Shown: piece by piece, positions 18,411 through 26,807 of the stretch
How the letters are laid out: every line of letters begins with the position of its first letter
Numbering within the stretch: position 1 is the stretch's first letter
NCBI RefSeq assembly: GCF_030053115.1
Contig: NZ_CP125619.1
Span: forward strand, 1,923,001 to 1,987,000
DNA length: 64,000 bases
Direction of reading: 5' to 3'
From: Pseudomonas svalbardensis
GTDB lineage: Bacteria; Pseudomonadota; Gammaproteobacteria; Pseudomonadales; Pseudomonadaceae
Position numbers and translations under genes: made by a program
The notes under the pieces: generated by a model
Told to the model about the DNA's origin: nothing
What the model saw: only the letters and a program-made list of their open reading frames with translations
Database searches by the model: none

Positions 18411-19469
18411 ATGCGCTTTTTTTCTAGATTTTTGTTTGCGGGCTGTTTGTCATTGGTCAGCCTGGCGAGTCATGCCGAAACCGTCAAAAGCCTGTATCAG
18501 GTGCGTCAGCCTGTCAGTGGTCAAACCCCGGAAGTGCGCGATCAAGCGACCCAGCAAGCGCTGGATACGTTGGTGTTGCGTCTGACCGGCGATCCCAAGG
18601 CTGCGCAAAGTCCGGGGTTGGCGGCACTGCGCAAGGACCCGCAGCAAATCATCAGTCAGTACGGCTTTGACGCTGGCCCGCCGGAAGTGCTGAAGGTCGA
18701 TTTTGACCCGGCCACCACCGAGCAAGCGTTACGCCGTGCCGGGCTGTCGTTGTGGGGGGCGAACCGGCCTTCGATCCTCGGCTGGTGGTTGAACGATTCC
18801 ACCGAGGGTTCGAGTCTGGTCGGCGATGGGCAGGCCAGTGCTGCACCGCTGCGTCGAGCAGCGCAACACCGTGGTTTGCCGCTGCGCCTGCCGCTGGCGG
18901 ATCTGAGTGAGCAGATTGTCGCCACGGCACCGAATCTGGAAGGTACGGACGCGACGCCACTGCGCGGCGCATCGGAGCGTTACAACGCTGACGCCTTGCT
19001 CGCGGTGCATGCCCGTGAAGAGGGCGGACAGTGGCAGGCCAAGTGGCAGTTGTGGCTGGGCAACAAGAAGGAGGCGGGCAGTGTTCAGGGCGCGGATCAG
19101 GCTGCTGTGGCTGATGCGGTGATGCTGGCGGTCAGTCAACGGCTGGCGCCTCGTTTTGTGGTCAAGCCAGGTGCTTCGGGTGAACAATTGCTCGAAGTGC
19201 AGGGCGTGAACCTGGAGCGTTACGCGGCACTTGGGCGCTTGCTGGAGCCGTTTGGTGCGCGTCTGCAAAGTGTCGACGGCGACCGGATTCTCTACCGGGT
19301 CAATGGCAGCGCCGAGCAACTGAGGGCGCAATTGTCGTTGGCGAAGTTGCAGGAAGTTCCAGCCGGTGAAGCGCCGGCGCCAGTAGCACCGGCTCAGCCG
19401 GCCGAGGGTTCGGCGCCGGTAGTAGCGCCGACTCCGGCACCTGTGCCGCAGTTGCGATTCCGTTGGTAA
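18411..19469 (+). CDS. DUF2066 domain protein, secreted
   Basis: 352 aa with a signal peptide (FLFAGCLSLVSLASHAET, cleavage near residue 22). The body matches DUF2066: QATQQALDTLVLRLTGDP, NRPSILGWWLNDS and LLAVHAREEGGQWQAKWQLW. The C-terminal 40 residues are Pro/Ala-rich (APAPVAPAQPAEGSAPVVA), a likely disordered envelope tail. No function is established. The start at 18411 has the signal peptide directly behind it and a GGAATCCTCC leader. It is 39 bases before the AI-2E permease gene and probably cotranscribed. Confidence 0.85.
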   Translation: MRFFSRFLFAGCLSLVSLASHAETVKSLYQVRQPVSGQTPEVRDQATQQALDTLVLRLTGDPKAAQSPGLAALRKDPQQIISQYGFDAGPPEVLKVDFDPATTEQALRRAGLSLWGANRPSILGWWLNDSTEGSSLVGDGQASAAPLRRAAQHRGLPLRLPLADLSEQIVATAPNLEGTDATPLRGASERYNADALLAVHAREEGGQWQAKWQLWLGNKKEAGSVQGADQAAVADAVMLAVSQRLAPRFVVKPGASGEQLLEVQGVNLERYAALGRLLEPFGARLQSVDGDRILYRVNGSAEQLRAQLSLAKLQEVPAGEAPAPVAPAQPAEGSAPVVAPTPAPVPQLRFRW

Positions 19470-19508
19470 CGGTTTTCTTTCTTTATATAGATGCATATGG
19501 AGTGGTAC

Positions 19509-20582
19509 ATGGCCGATACGCGGCGTTGGTTCTGGTTGGGTGGGGTGCTTCTGCTCTGCGTGTTTGTCTGGTTGTTGCATCCGATTCTGACCCCGTTCCT
19601 GGTCGCGTTGCTGCTGGCCTATCTGTTCGATCCGCTGGTGGATCGGCTGGAGAAGGCCGGCCTGTCTCGGACCTGGGGCGTGGTGGCGGTGTTTGCGCTG
19701 TTCACCCTGATCTTCACGACCTTGCTGCTGGTGTTGATACCGATGCTCGCCAAGCAGCTGTTTCGTTTGTACGAACTGACGCCGCAGATGCTCGATTGGT
19801 TGCAGCACACCGCACTGCCGTGGGCGCAATCGAAATTTGGACTGTCGGATAATTTCTGGAAGTTCGACAAGCTCAAGGCTGCGATCAGTGAGCACATGGG
19901 CCAAACCACTGACATTGTCGGTGTTGTGCTGAGTCAGGCAACGGCCTCCGGCCTCGCATTGATTGGCTTGCTGGCGAATCTGGTGCTGATCCCGGTGGTG
20001 GTCTTCTATTTGCTGCGGGACTGGGACCTGATGATGGCCAAGATCCGCAGCCTGCTGCCCCGTGATCGCGAAGAGCGTGTCGTGACCCTGGCAGGTGAAT
20101 GCCATGAAGTGCTGGGTGCATTCGTGCGCGGGCAGTTGCTGGTCATGGTGGCATTGGGCGTGATCTACGCGGCCGGCCTGATGTTGGTAGGGCTGGAGCT
20201 AGGGCTGTTGATCGGGTTGATTGCCGGTCTGGCGGCGATCGTGCCGTACATGGGGTTTGTCATCGGGATCGGCGCGGCCTTGATTGCCGGTCTGTTCCAG
20301 TTCGGCGGCGATCTGTATCCCATGTTCGGTATCGTCGCGGTGTTCATGGTGGGGCAGGCGCTGGAAGGCATGGTGCTGACGCCATTGTTGGTGGGGGACA
20401 AGATCGGTCTACACCCGGTGGCGGTGATCTTCGCGATTCTGGCAGGGGGCGAACTGTTCGGATTTACCGGTGTGCTGCTGGCATTGCCAGTGGCGGCGGT
20501 GATCATGGTGCTGGTTCGCCATATGCATGATTTGTATAAAGATTCGGGTATGTACAGCGGGGTTGATGAGCCCGAGATTTAA
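19509..20582 (+). CDS. AI-2E/PerM family transporter
   Basis: 357 aa with about seven to eight membrane segments, starting with WFWLGGVLLLCVFVWLLHPI (about residues 8-27) and containing a conserved soluble insert around residues 75-150. The C-terminal PYMGFVIGIGAALIAGLF and VGDKIGLHPVAVIFAILAGG are typical. The family was named for AI-2 export, but other members act as Na+/H+ antiporters or permeases; the substrate here is open. ATG at 19509 has GGAG six bases upstream; two ATGs at 19491 and 19497 lie before that site. Confidence 0.88.
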   Translation: MADTRRWFWLGGVLLLCVFVWLLHPILTPFLVALLLAYLFDPLVDRLEKAGLSRTWGVVAVFALFTLIFTTLLLVLIPMLAKQLFRLYELTPQMLDWLQHTALPWAQSKFGLSDNFWKFDKLKAAISEHMGQTTDIVGVVLSQATASGLALIGLLANLVLIPVVVFYLLRDWDLMMAKIRSLLPRDREERVVTLAGECHEVLGAFVRGQLLVMVALGVIYAAGLMLVGLELGLLIGLIAGLAAIVPYMGFVIGIGAALIAGLFQFGGDLYPMFGIVAVFMVGQALEGMVLTPLLVGDKIGLHPVAVIFAILAGGELFGFTGVLLALPVAAVIMVLVRHMHDLYKDSGMYSGVDEPEI

Positions 20583-20812
20583 CAGGGCCTGATCAAGCAT
20601 CGCGGGCAGCCTGGTTCCATGCCAGGTTGACCCGAATCCCTCGCGCGGCTGTCACATGCGCCGCCAAAGAAACTGTCATAAAACCAGGGCGTTAACGCAA
20701 ACCTTTGATTTTGCTTGTGGTCTGTCGCATTGTGCGACCCGCCTCACGGGTATAAACTTCGCAAACTTTACACAGAGGCCACTAACGGTTCCTTTGGAAC
20801 TGTTCAGTCAGC

Positions 20813-21517
20813 ATGAAACCGATTCAGCTGCCCCTAGGTGTGCGTCTGCGTGATGACGCTACCTTTATCAATTACTATCCAGGCGCCAATGCCGCTGCAC
20901 TCGGCTATGTCGAGCGGCTATGCGAAGCCGACGCCGGCTGGACCGAAAGCCTGATTTATCTCTGGGGCAAGGACGGGGTAGGGCGTACGCATTTGTTGCA
21001 GGCGGCCTGCCTGCGCTTTGAACAGCTGGGGGAGCCGGCGGTGTATTTGCCGTTGGCCGAACTGCTTGATCGCGGCATCGCCATCCTCGACAACCTCGAA
21101 CAGTACGAACTGGTCTGCCTGGATGATTTGCAGGCGGTGGCCGGTCGGGCGGATTGGGAAGAGGCGCTGTTCCATCTGTTCAATCGTCTGCGTGACAGCG
21201 GTCGACGCCTGTTGATCGCCGCTTCGACATCCCCGCGTGAGCTGCCGGTGAAGCTGGCGGACCTCAAATCCCGTCTGACGTTGGCGCTGATCTTTCAGAT
21301 GCGTCCGCTCTCCGACGAAGACAAATTGCGTGCCTTGCAACTGCGGGCATCTCGTCGTGGATTGCACCTGACCGATGAAGTCGGGCATTTTATTTTGACC
21401 CGCGGTACGCGCAGCATGAGTGCACTTTTCGAGCTGCTTGAGCGTCTCGATCAGGCCTCCCTTCAAGCTCAGCGCAAGCTGACAATTCCGTTCCTGAAAG
21501 AAACGTTAGGCTGGTAA
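20813..21517 (+). CDS. hda: DnaA regulatory inactivator Hda
   Basis: A 234-aa AAA+ DnaA paralogue. With the loaded sliding clamp it stimulates ATP hydrolysis by DnaA and prevents re-initiation. The N-terminal MKPIQLPLGVRLRDDATF contains the clamp-binding QLPLG. Walker A is WGKDGVGRTHLLQA with Arg where other AAA+ proteins have Lys, as in E. coli Hda. LVCLDDLQAV is Walker B, and the sensor region follows. The 230 bases upstream hold a short hairpin (near 20610-20630) and TATAAA near 20750. The RBS is weak. Confidence 0.95.
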   Translation: MKPIQLPLGVRLRDDATFINYYPGANAAALGYVERLCEADAGWTESLIYLWGKDGVGRTHLLQAACLRFEQLGEPAVYLPLAELLDRGIAILDNLEQYELVCLDDLQAVAGRADWEEALFHLFNRLRDSGRRLLIAASTSPRELPVKLADLKSRLTLALIFQMRPLSDEDKLRALQLRASRRGLHLTDEVGHFILTRGTRSMSALFELLERLDQASLQAQRKLTIPFLKETLGW

Positions 21518-21732
21518 AACCAAGGGCCTGCAGCGGGTTTAGGCATATTTCAGGCGTCAAGAATTTCGCTTTCCTACAGGGTTGCAGGCTGCGCGACTGT
21601 CTAAAACGGGCTTCAGCGCTTAGATGTAAACGCGAAACCAAGAAGTCACATAAAGTTCGATTGAATTTGCAAATGAGGATGATAGTAGGCATAGTCTCGG
21701 CTTCTTTAGAACTATCAGTCACGGTCGTGCCC

Positions 21733-22383
21733 ATGCTAAATCGCTTTGCACCCCTCGTGCCCCTCGCACTCGTCACCCTGTTGTTCGGTTGCGCTGCTCA
21801 CTCCCCAGTGTCCCAGCAAGAGCAACAACAGCAGGTTAAGAATTCTGCTACCGCCCAATCTTCCGCTCTTTATCAGCAAGCTCTTTTCCAGGAAGAGGCG
21901 GCCACCGAAAAAGAACTGGCAGACTTCGCCGGCGGCAAGTCGTACCAGCTTCCCGTTCTTGCTGACAGCATCCTCGAACGCGGCATGTCCCTGATAGGTA
22001 CCCGTTACCGTTTCGGCGGCACCTCCGAAGCTGGCTTTGATTGCAGCGGCTTCATCGGTTACCTGTTTCGTGAAGAAGCCGGCCTGAACCTGCCACGCTC
22101 CACTCGCGAAATGATCAACGTCGACGCTCCGCTGGTTTCTCGCAGCAAACTGGAGCCGGGCGACTTGCTGTTTTTCGCCACCAATGGCCGTCGCGGCCGC
22201 GTCAGTCACGCCGGGATCTACCTGGGTGACAACCAGTTCATCCATTCCAGCAGCCGTAAAAGCGGTGGTGTCCGGATCGATAGCCTGGGCGACAGCTACT
22301 GGAGCAAAACCTTCATCGAAGCCAAGCGCGCACTGGCGATGGCACCGACTGCGGCCCCGACGATCGTCACGGCTCGCAAGTAA
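21733..22383 (+). CDS. NlpC/P60 family lipoprotein (first of tandem pair)
   Basis: 216 aa. The signal peptide has a lipobox (LLFGC). The C-terminal NlpC/P60 endopeptidase domain has catalytic Cys104 in FDCSGFIGYLF and His159 in VSHAGIYLG, with RYRFGGTS before and DLLFFATNGRRGRVSHAG between. Such enzymes cut peptidoglycan stem peptides (gamma-D-Glu-meso-DAP bonds), placing it at the inner face of the outer membrane. A Gln/Ala-rich spacer (residues 20-70) links the anchor to the enzyme. ATG 21733 is chosen because the signal peptide starts there. A related gene follows. Confidence 0.92.
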   Translation: MLNRFAPLVPLALVTLLFGCAAHSPVSQQEQQQQVKNSATAQSSALYQQALFQEEAATEKELADFAGGKSYQLPVLADSILERGMSLIGTRYRFGGTSEAGFDCSGFIGYLFREEAGLNLPRSTREMINVDAPLVSRSKLEPGDLLFFATNGRRGRVSHAGIYLGDNQFIHSSSRKSGGVRIDSLGDSYWSKTFIEAKRALAMAPTAAPTIVTARK

Positions 22384-22468
22384 ACGGACTTTTTGTAAGG
22401 TGAACTTAAAGTCTTACTTGAAGTTTGCCACGTAGCAGCTAGAATCCTGATCTATTATTGATGGCAAA

Positions 22469-22500
22469 CCGCCTGCGTCCTGCGCAGGCGGTTTTCTTTT
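22469..22500 (+). terminator. Terminator between the two NlpC/P60 genes
   Basis: A perfect 9-bp stem (22469-22477 with 22483-22491) with a 5-base loop is followed by TTTCTTTT. Confidence 0.9.
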
Positions 22501-22548
22501 CTGCGCCCCCTGCAGAAAAAGCCGCAGCCAGATCAGGATGCTCTGCAT

Positions 22549-23085
22549 ATGTCGACGTCGGCCCGCCTCGCAATCATGTTCTTCGCAGCGCTGCTCAGCG
22601 CCTGCGCCAGCCGTACACCGCCTCCTGCGCCGGTGGTTCGCGCTCCCATTATTTTCAGTTCCTCCCAAGCATTCTCCCCTGAGGCAGAAGACGTATTGTT
22701 CCGCGCGCTCGGCCTGGTGGGCACGCCGTATCGTTGGGGTGGCAACACGCCGGATTCGGGTTTCGATTGCAGCGGGCTGATCGGTTATGTCTATCGTGAC
22801 GTCGCCGGCATTTCTCTGCCGCGTACCACGCGCGAGATGATCAGCATGCAGGCGGCCAGCGTGGGCAAGGAAGGCCTGCAAACCGGTGACCTGATCTTCT
22901 TCGCCACCAATGGCGGTTCTCAGGTCAGTCACGCCGGGATCTACGTCGGCGAAGGTCGCTTCGTCCATGCGCCGGCCACCGGCGGCACGGTGAAGCTCGA
23001 CAGCTTGTCCAAAGCTTACTGGCAGAAAGCCTATCTGAGTGCCAAGCGCGTCTTGCAACCTGAGCACTTGGCACGCAACCCATAA
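22549..23085 (+). CDS. NlpC/P60 family lipoprotein (second of tandem pair)
   Basis: 178 aa. The short signal peptide ends in the lipobox LLSAC (MFFAALLSACAS). The NlpC/P60 domain has Cys74 in FDCSGLIGYVY and His128 in VSHAGIYVG. It closely parallels the preceding protein (GTPYRWGGNTPDSGFDCSG; LPRTTREMIS) but lacks most of its spacer, so it is an old tandem duplication with different reach from the membrane. A terminator separates the two genes, so they can be expressed separately. It is probably cotranscribed with the methyltransferase gene 15 bases downstream. Confidence 0.92.
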   Translation: MSTSARLAIMFFAALLSACASRTPPPAPVVRAPIIFSSSQAFSPEAEDVLFRALGLVGTPYRWGGNTPDSGFDCSGLIGYVYRDVAGISLPRTTREMISMQAASVGKEGLQTGDLIFFATNGGSQVSHAGIYVGEGRFVHAPATGGTVKLDSLSKAYWQKAYLSAKRVLQPEHLARNP

Positions 23086-23100
23086 ATTGCAGAGGTTGTC

Positions 23101-23754
23101 ATGACCGCTCGCACCCTCAATCTCGACGATTCTCTGTATCAATACCTGCTCGACGTTTCATTGCGCGAAACGCCGTTGCTCAAGCGTTTGCGTGACGAAA
23201 CCCAGGCGCTGCCCATGGCTCGCTGGCAGGTGGCGCCGGAGCAGGGGCAATTCCTCGCGCTATTGGTGAAACTCACCGGTGCCAAGCGTCTGCTGGAAAT
23301 CGGCACCTTCACCGGTTACAGCGCGTTGTGCATGGCGGCTGCATTGCCGGATGACGGTTCGCTGATCTGCTGTGACATACCCGGCGACTACAACGCCATC
23401 GCGCGCTGTTACTGGCAGGAGGCGGGTCTTGCCGAGCGGATCGATCTGCGTCTGGCGCCCGCGCTGGAAACCCTGGCTCAGCTGGATCAGCAAGTGCCAT
23501 TCGACCTGATCTTCATCGATGCCGACAAAGCCAACTACCCACGCTATCTGGAGCACGCATTACGTCTGCTGCGCATCGGCGGTCTGGCGGTGTTTGATAA
23601 CACGCTGTGGAGTGGCCGGGTGCTTGAGGACAATCCCGAGAGCGAAGACACCCGAGCCATCCAGGCGCTCAATCGCGCCTTGAAGGATGACCCGCGTGTG
23701 GATCTGTCGCTGTTGCCATTGGGCGATGGATTGACACTGTGCCGCAAGCGTTAG
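23101..23754 (+). CDS. O-methyltransferase, class I SAM-dependent
   Basis: A 217-residue protein of the caffeoyl-CoA/catechol O-methyltransferase type. The SAM site is LLEIGTFTGYSALCMAAALP, followed by the metal/substrate region FDLIFIDADKANYPRYLEHALR and GGLAVFDNTLWSG. The substrate is unknown; bacterial members methylate catechol-like or CoA-linked phenols. The start has AGAGG at a good distance. It is convergent with the sorbosone-dehydrogenase-like gene (4 bases between stops). Confidence 0.9.
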   Translation: MTARTLNLDDSLYQYLLDVSLRETPLLKRLRDETQALPMARWQVAPEQGQFLALLVKLTGAKRLLEIGTFTGYSALCMAAALPDDGSLICCDIPGDYNAIARCYWQEAGLAERIDLRLAPALETLAQLDQQVPFDLIFIDADKANYPRYLEHALRLLRIGGLAVFDNTLWSGRVLEDNPESEDTRAIQALNRALKDDPRVDLSLLPLGDGLTLCRKR

Positions 23755-23758
23755 GCGT

Positions 23759-25072
23759 TTACTTGGCCGCCGACACGCGCCACACCTTGTTGCCCACGTC
23801 ATCCGCCACCAACAAATCACCCTGCTGGTCAATCACCACACCCACCGGCCGGCCCATGGCTTTTTCCTCGTCATTGAGGAAACCAGTAAGCACATCCACC
23901 GGCTGTCCAGTCGGCTTCCCTGCGCTGAACGGTACAAAAATCACTTTATAGCCACTGTGCGGTTTACGGTTCCATGAGCCATGCTGGCCGATGAACGCCC
24001 CTTCCTTGAACTGCGCCGGCAGTCTGTTGCCTTCAGCAAACGTCAGGCCCAGCGATGCGGTATGCGGGCCGACCGCGTAGTCCGGCGCAATGGCCTTGGC
24101 CACCAGGTCGGGGTTTTGCGGCTCGACGCGGATGTCGACGTGCTGACCGTAATAACTGTAAGGCCAGCCGTAGAACCCGCCGTCCTTCACTGAAGTGATG
24201 TAGTCGGGCACCAGATCACTGCCGATTTCATCGCGCTCGTTAACCGCCGTCCACAGTGCGCCGCTTCGAGGTTCCCAGGCCAAGCCGTTTGGATTACGAA
24301 TCCCCGAGGCGAAGATTCGATGATTGCCGGTGGCGCGATCCACTTCCCAGATCGCCGCGCGACCTTCTTCCTTGTCCATGCCGTTTTCGGCCACGTTGCT
24401 GTTGGAACCCACCGTGACGTACAGCTTGCTGCCGTCCTTGCTGGCGATGACGTTTTTGGTCCAGTGATGATTCAGCGTACCGCCCGGCAGGTCGATCACC
24501 TTCATCGGCTGTGACTTGATCGCCGTCTCGCCGTTTTCATAGTGGAAGCGCAGCAAGCGGTCGGTGTCGGCGACGTACAGGTCATTGCCGACCAGGGTCA
24601 TACCGAAGGGCGAGTTGAGGTTTTCCAGGAACACCGTGCGGGTTTCGGCGACCCCGTCGTGATCCTTGTCCCGCAGCAGCGTGATGCGGTTCGGGCTCGG
24701 TACGCCGGCGCCGGCACGGCCCATGACTTTGCCCATGACCCAGCCACGAATACCTTTGCCGTCATCGGGTTTGGATGGTGCGTTGGTTTCGGCGACCAGC
24801 ACGTCGCCGTTGGGCAGCACGTAGAGCCAGCGCGGGTGGTCGAGACCATCAGCAAAAGCCGTCACCTGAGTCCCCGTCGTGGCGATAGGTTTCGCGCCGT
24901 CCGGCCAGCCAATCGCCGGGGCGATGTTCACTGTCGGGATCAGGGTTTTGTTGGGTTCTGGTAGCTTGGGTGACGGGCCGGTGCCGTCGGAGACTTGCAG
25001 CCTGGAGGTTTCACCACAGGCGGCAAGCCCTCCGGCGAGCACGATGACGAGAGCGAGCTGAGGCTTGCGCAT
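23759..25072 (-). CDS. Sorbosone dehydrogenase family lipoprotein (PQQ-type beta propeller)
   Basis: 437 aa. The signal peptide has a lipobox (GGLAAC). The mature protein is a beta propeller of the glucose/sorbosone dehydrogenase type: [76 protein letters not shown] and GQHGSWNRK. The family includes PQQ- and Ca-dependent aldose or sorbosone dehydrogenases; the substrate and the cofactor are not shown here. It is outer-membrane or periplasmic. No PQQ genes occur in the window. Confidence 0.88.
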   Translation of the reverse strand: MRKPQLALVIVLAGGLAACGETSRLQVSDGTGPSPKLPEPNKTLIPTVNIAPAIGWPDGAKPIATTGTQVTAFADGLDHPRWLYVLPNGDVLVAETNAPSKPDDGKGIRGWVMGKVMGRAGAGVPSPNRITLLRDKDHDGVAETRTVFLENLNSPFGMTLVGNDLYVADTDRLLRFHYENGETAIKSQPMKVIDLPGGTLNHHWTKNVIASKDGSKLYVTVGSNSNVAENGMDKEEGRAAIWEVDRATGNHRIFASGIRNPNGLAWEPRSGALWTAVNERDEIGSDLVPDYITSVKDGGFYGWPYSYYGQHVDIRVEPQNPDLVAKAIAPDYAVGPHTASLGLTFAEGNRLPAQFKEGAFIGQHGSWNRKPHSGYKVIFVPFSAGKPTGQPVDVLTGFLNDEEKAMGRPVGVVIDQQGDLLVADDVGNKVWRVSAAK

Positions 25073-25140
25073 GCTGATCTTCCCTATGAATGCATTGACC
25101 TAATCAATAGAGAAGCGCAGGTGCGCGATGGTTCAACCGG

Positions 25141-25725
25141 TCAGCCGCGGGCTTCCTTGAACAGCACGGCGATGCCGGGGTGATAGTTGCCGGCTTCGTT
25201 GCGCAACTTGCGATACGCGTAGGGGAAATACCAGGCCACCGCGCAGGTGTGTTCCTTTTGCAGGTCGTCGACCATGTCCTGGAGTTCTTCCGGAGTAGCG
25301 CTTTGTTGGGCCTTTTGCGGCGCAACGAACAGGCAGCCGAGTTTCAGGTCGCTGGCGTAGCTGATGCGCTTGGCGTCGCTGGTGATGTCCTGCAATGCTT
25401 GAGTCAGGTTCAGGCTGTTGACGCGTGGCCAGCGCTGGGTCGCCTGAAGGTAAGCGCGTTCTTCGCTGGTCGCGATAAACAGGTCGGCGCGGCCATTGCG
25501 TTCGCCTTCTTCGGTCTGTTTACGGGTCGGTGTTTGTTGCAGCGTAACCATTTCTGCCATCCAGGCCGCGGCGGAAAGCAGGCCCAGGTTGGCCTTTTCG
25601 TCGAACCAGTAAGGCGTGTCGTTATCGCCGCGCACGGCGTTGTAGCGGTCGATACAGTCAAACCAGCGTTCCAGCACCGGGCGCAGGAATTCCAGCTTCG
25701 GATTGCTGATGATCATGCCTTGCAT
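25141..25725 (-). CDS. Conserved hypothetical protein, 194 aa
   Basis: I do not recognise a named domain. The protein is soluble, with no signal peptide or membrane segment, and is moderately acidic. WFDCIDRYNAVRGDNDTPYWFDEKANLGLL is a compact aromatic-rich stretch, followed by WPRVNSLNLTQALQDITSDAKRISYASDLKLGCLFV and a C-terminal AWYFPYAYRKLRNEAGNYHPGIAVLF. The normal codon bias suggests a real gene. ATG at 25725 has AAGG nine bases upstream; a GTG three codons earlier has no room for a ribosome site. Its 5' side faces the cobalamin riboswitch region. Confidence 0.7.
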   Translation of the reverse strand: MQGMIISNPKLEFLRPVLERWFDCIDRYNAVRGDNDTPYWFDEKANLGLLSAAAWMAEMVTLQQTPTRKQTEEGERNGRADLFIATSEERAYLQATQRWPRVNSLNLTQALQDITSDAKRISYASDLKLGCLFVAPQKAQQSATPEELQDMVDDLQKEHTCAVAWYFPYAYRKLRNEAGNYHPGIAVLFKEARG

Positions 25726-25892
25726 GCGGCTCACCCTTGTTATTGTGTTGTGAGGTTATGGCTCTTTGATATCACTGCTGAGAGTGTGGCACAAGATTGG
25801 CGTCAGATAATTGATCGACGGCAGTTATTCGCTCGCAGGCCGCCCGTCTTCAATTGACGCTCCATCCCCAACCCTCTAACCTTCGCGGCTTG

Positions 25893-26101
25893 TTTCAGGT
25901 GCTCTGTGACCTTGGTCGACAGAGTGAAACAGGGAAGCCGGTGAGTGACGATCTTCAAATGACGAAGAGCCATGATCCCGGCGCTGCCCCCGCAACGGTA
26001 AATGAGTGAAGACTGCGCCTTGAGCCACTGTGTCGACTGTCGACATGGGAAGGCGCGCAGTCAGGCAAAACGCCGCTCATGAGCCCGGAGACCGGCCTGA
26101 T
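25893..26101 (+). promoter_or_regulatory. Cobalamin (AdoCbl) riboswitch
   Basis: The conserved parts appear in order: the opening GGTGCTCTGTGACC, GAAACAGGGAAGCCGGTG, the core GCGCTGCCCCCGCAACGGTAA, GAGCCACTGT, and the B12 box GCCCGGAGACCGGCCTG at 26083-26099. It lies 95 bases upstream of cobO. It is expected to lower expression of the cob operon when adenosylcobalamin is plentiful. The exact ends are approximate. Confidence 0.95.
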
Positions 26102-26195
26102 CCATCCAGCGGCATCACGGTGGGCGATGCCAGGCTTTTTGCCGTCTATTCTTGTGCCTGCCCGCCGTTATCCAGCCTCAACGGAGAGCTCCCCC

Positions 26196-26807
26196 ATGAC
26201 TGATACCCCCGATCGTGACGAACGTCATCTGGCGCGCATGCTGCGCAAAAAAGCCGTGATCGACGAACGCATCGCCAATTCCCCGAATGAATGCGGCCTG
26301 CTGCTGGTGCTGACCGGCAACGGCAAAGGCAAAAGCAGTTCGGCCTTCGGCATGCTCGCCCGGTCCATGGGCCACGGCATGCAGTGTGGCGTGGTGCAGT
26401 TCATTAAAGGGCGCAGCAGCACTGGCGAAGAACTGTTCTTCCGGCGCTTTCCGGAACAGGTGCGTTTTCATGTGATGGGCGAGGGCTTCACCTGGGAAAC
26501 CCAGGATCGCCAGCGTGACATCGCCGCCGCTGAAGCCGCGTGGGCGGTGTCCCGCGAATTGCTGTGTGATCCGTCGATCGGCCTGGTGGTGCTGGATGAA
26601 TTGAACATCGCGCTCAAGCACGGTTATCTGGATCTCGATCAGGTGCTCAGTGACTTGCAGGCCCGTCCGCCGATGCAGCACGTGGTGGTCACCGGTCGCG
26701 GTGCGAAACCGGAGATGATCGAACTGGCTGACACCGTCACCGAAATGGGCGTGATCAAGCACGCATTCCAGGCCGGGATCAAAGCGCAAAAAGGCGTCGA
26801 ATTGTGA
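26196..26807 (+). CDS. cobO: Cob(I)yrinic acid a,c-diamide adenosyltransferase
   Basis: 203 aa. It moves the adenosyl group of ATP to the cobalt of the corrinoid. The P-loop is LTGNGKGKSSSAFG; other marks are GVVQFIKGR, GEGFTWETQDR, VLDELNIALKHGYLD and VVVTGRGAKPEMIELAD, the last giving the CobA/CobO family end. ATG at 26196 (MTDTPDRDERHLARM) follows GGAGAG. It is the first gene after the riboswitch; its TGA overlaps the cobB start by four bases. Confidence 0.97.
   Translation: MTDTPDRDERHLARMLRKKAVIDERIANSPNECGLLLVLTGNGKGKSSSAFGMLARSMGHGMQCGVVQFIKGRSSTGEELFFRRFPEQVRFHVMGEGFTWETQDRQRDIAAAEAAWAVSRELLCDPSIGLVVLDELNIALKHGYLDLDQVLSDLQARPPMQHVVVTGRGAKPEMIELADTVTEMGVIKHAFQAGIKAQKGVEL

Noticed and set aside
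25096..25110. ATTGACCTAATCAAT as a possible Anr/FNR box before the sorbosone-dehydrogenase-like gene
   Set aside because: Half-site spacing is one base short of TTGA-N6-TCAA, so it does not match.
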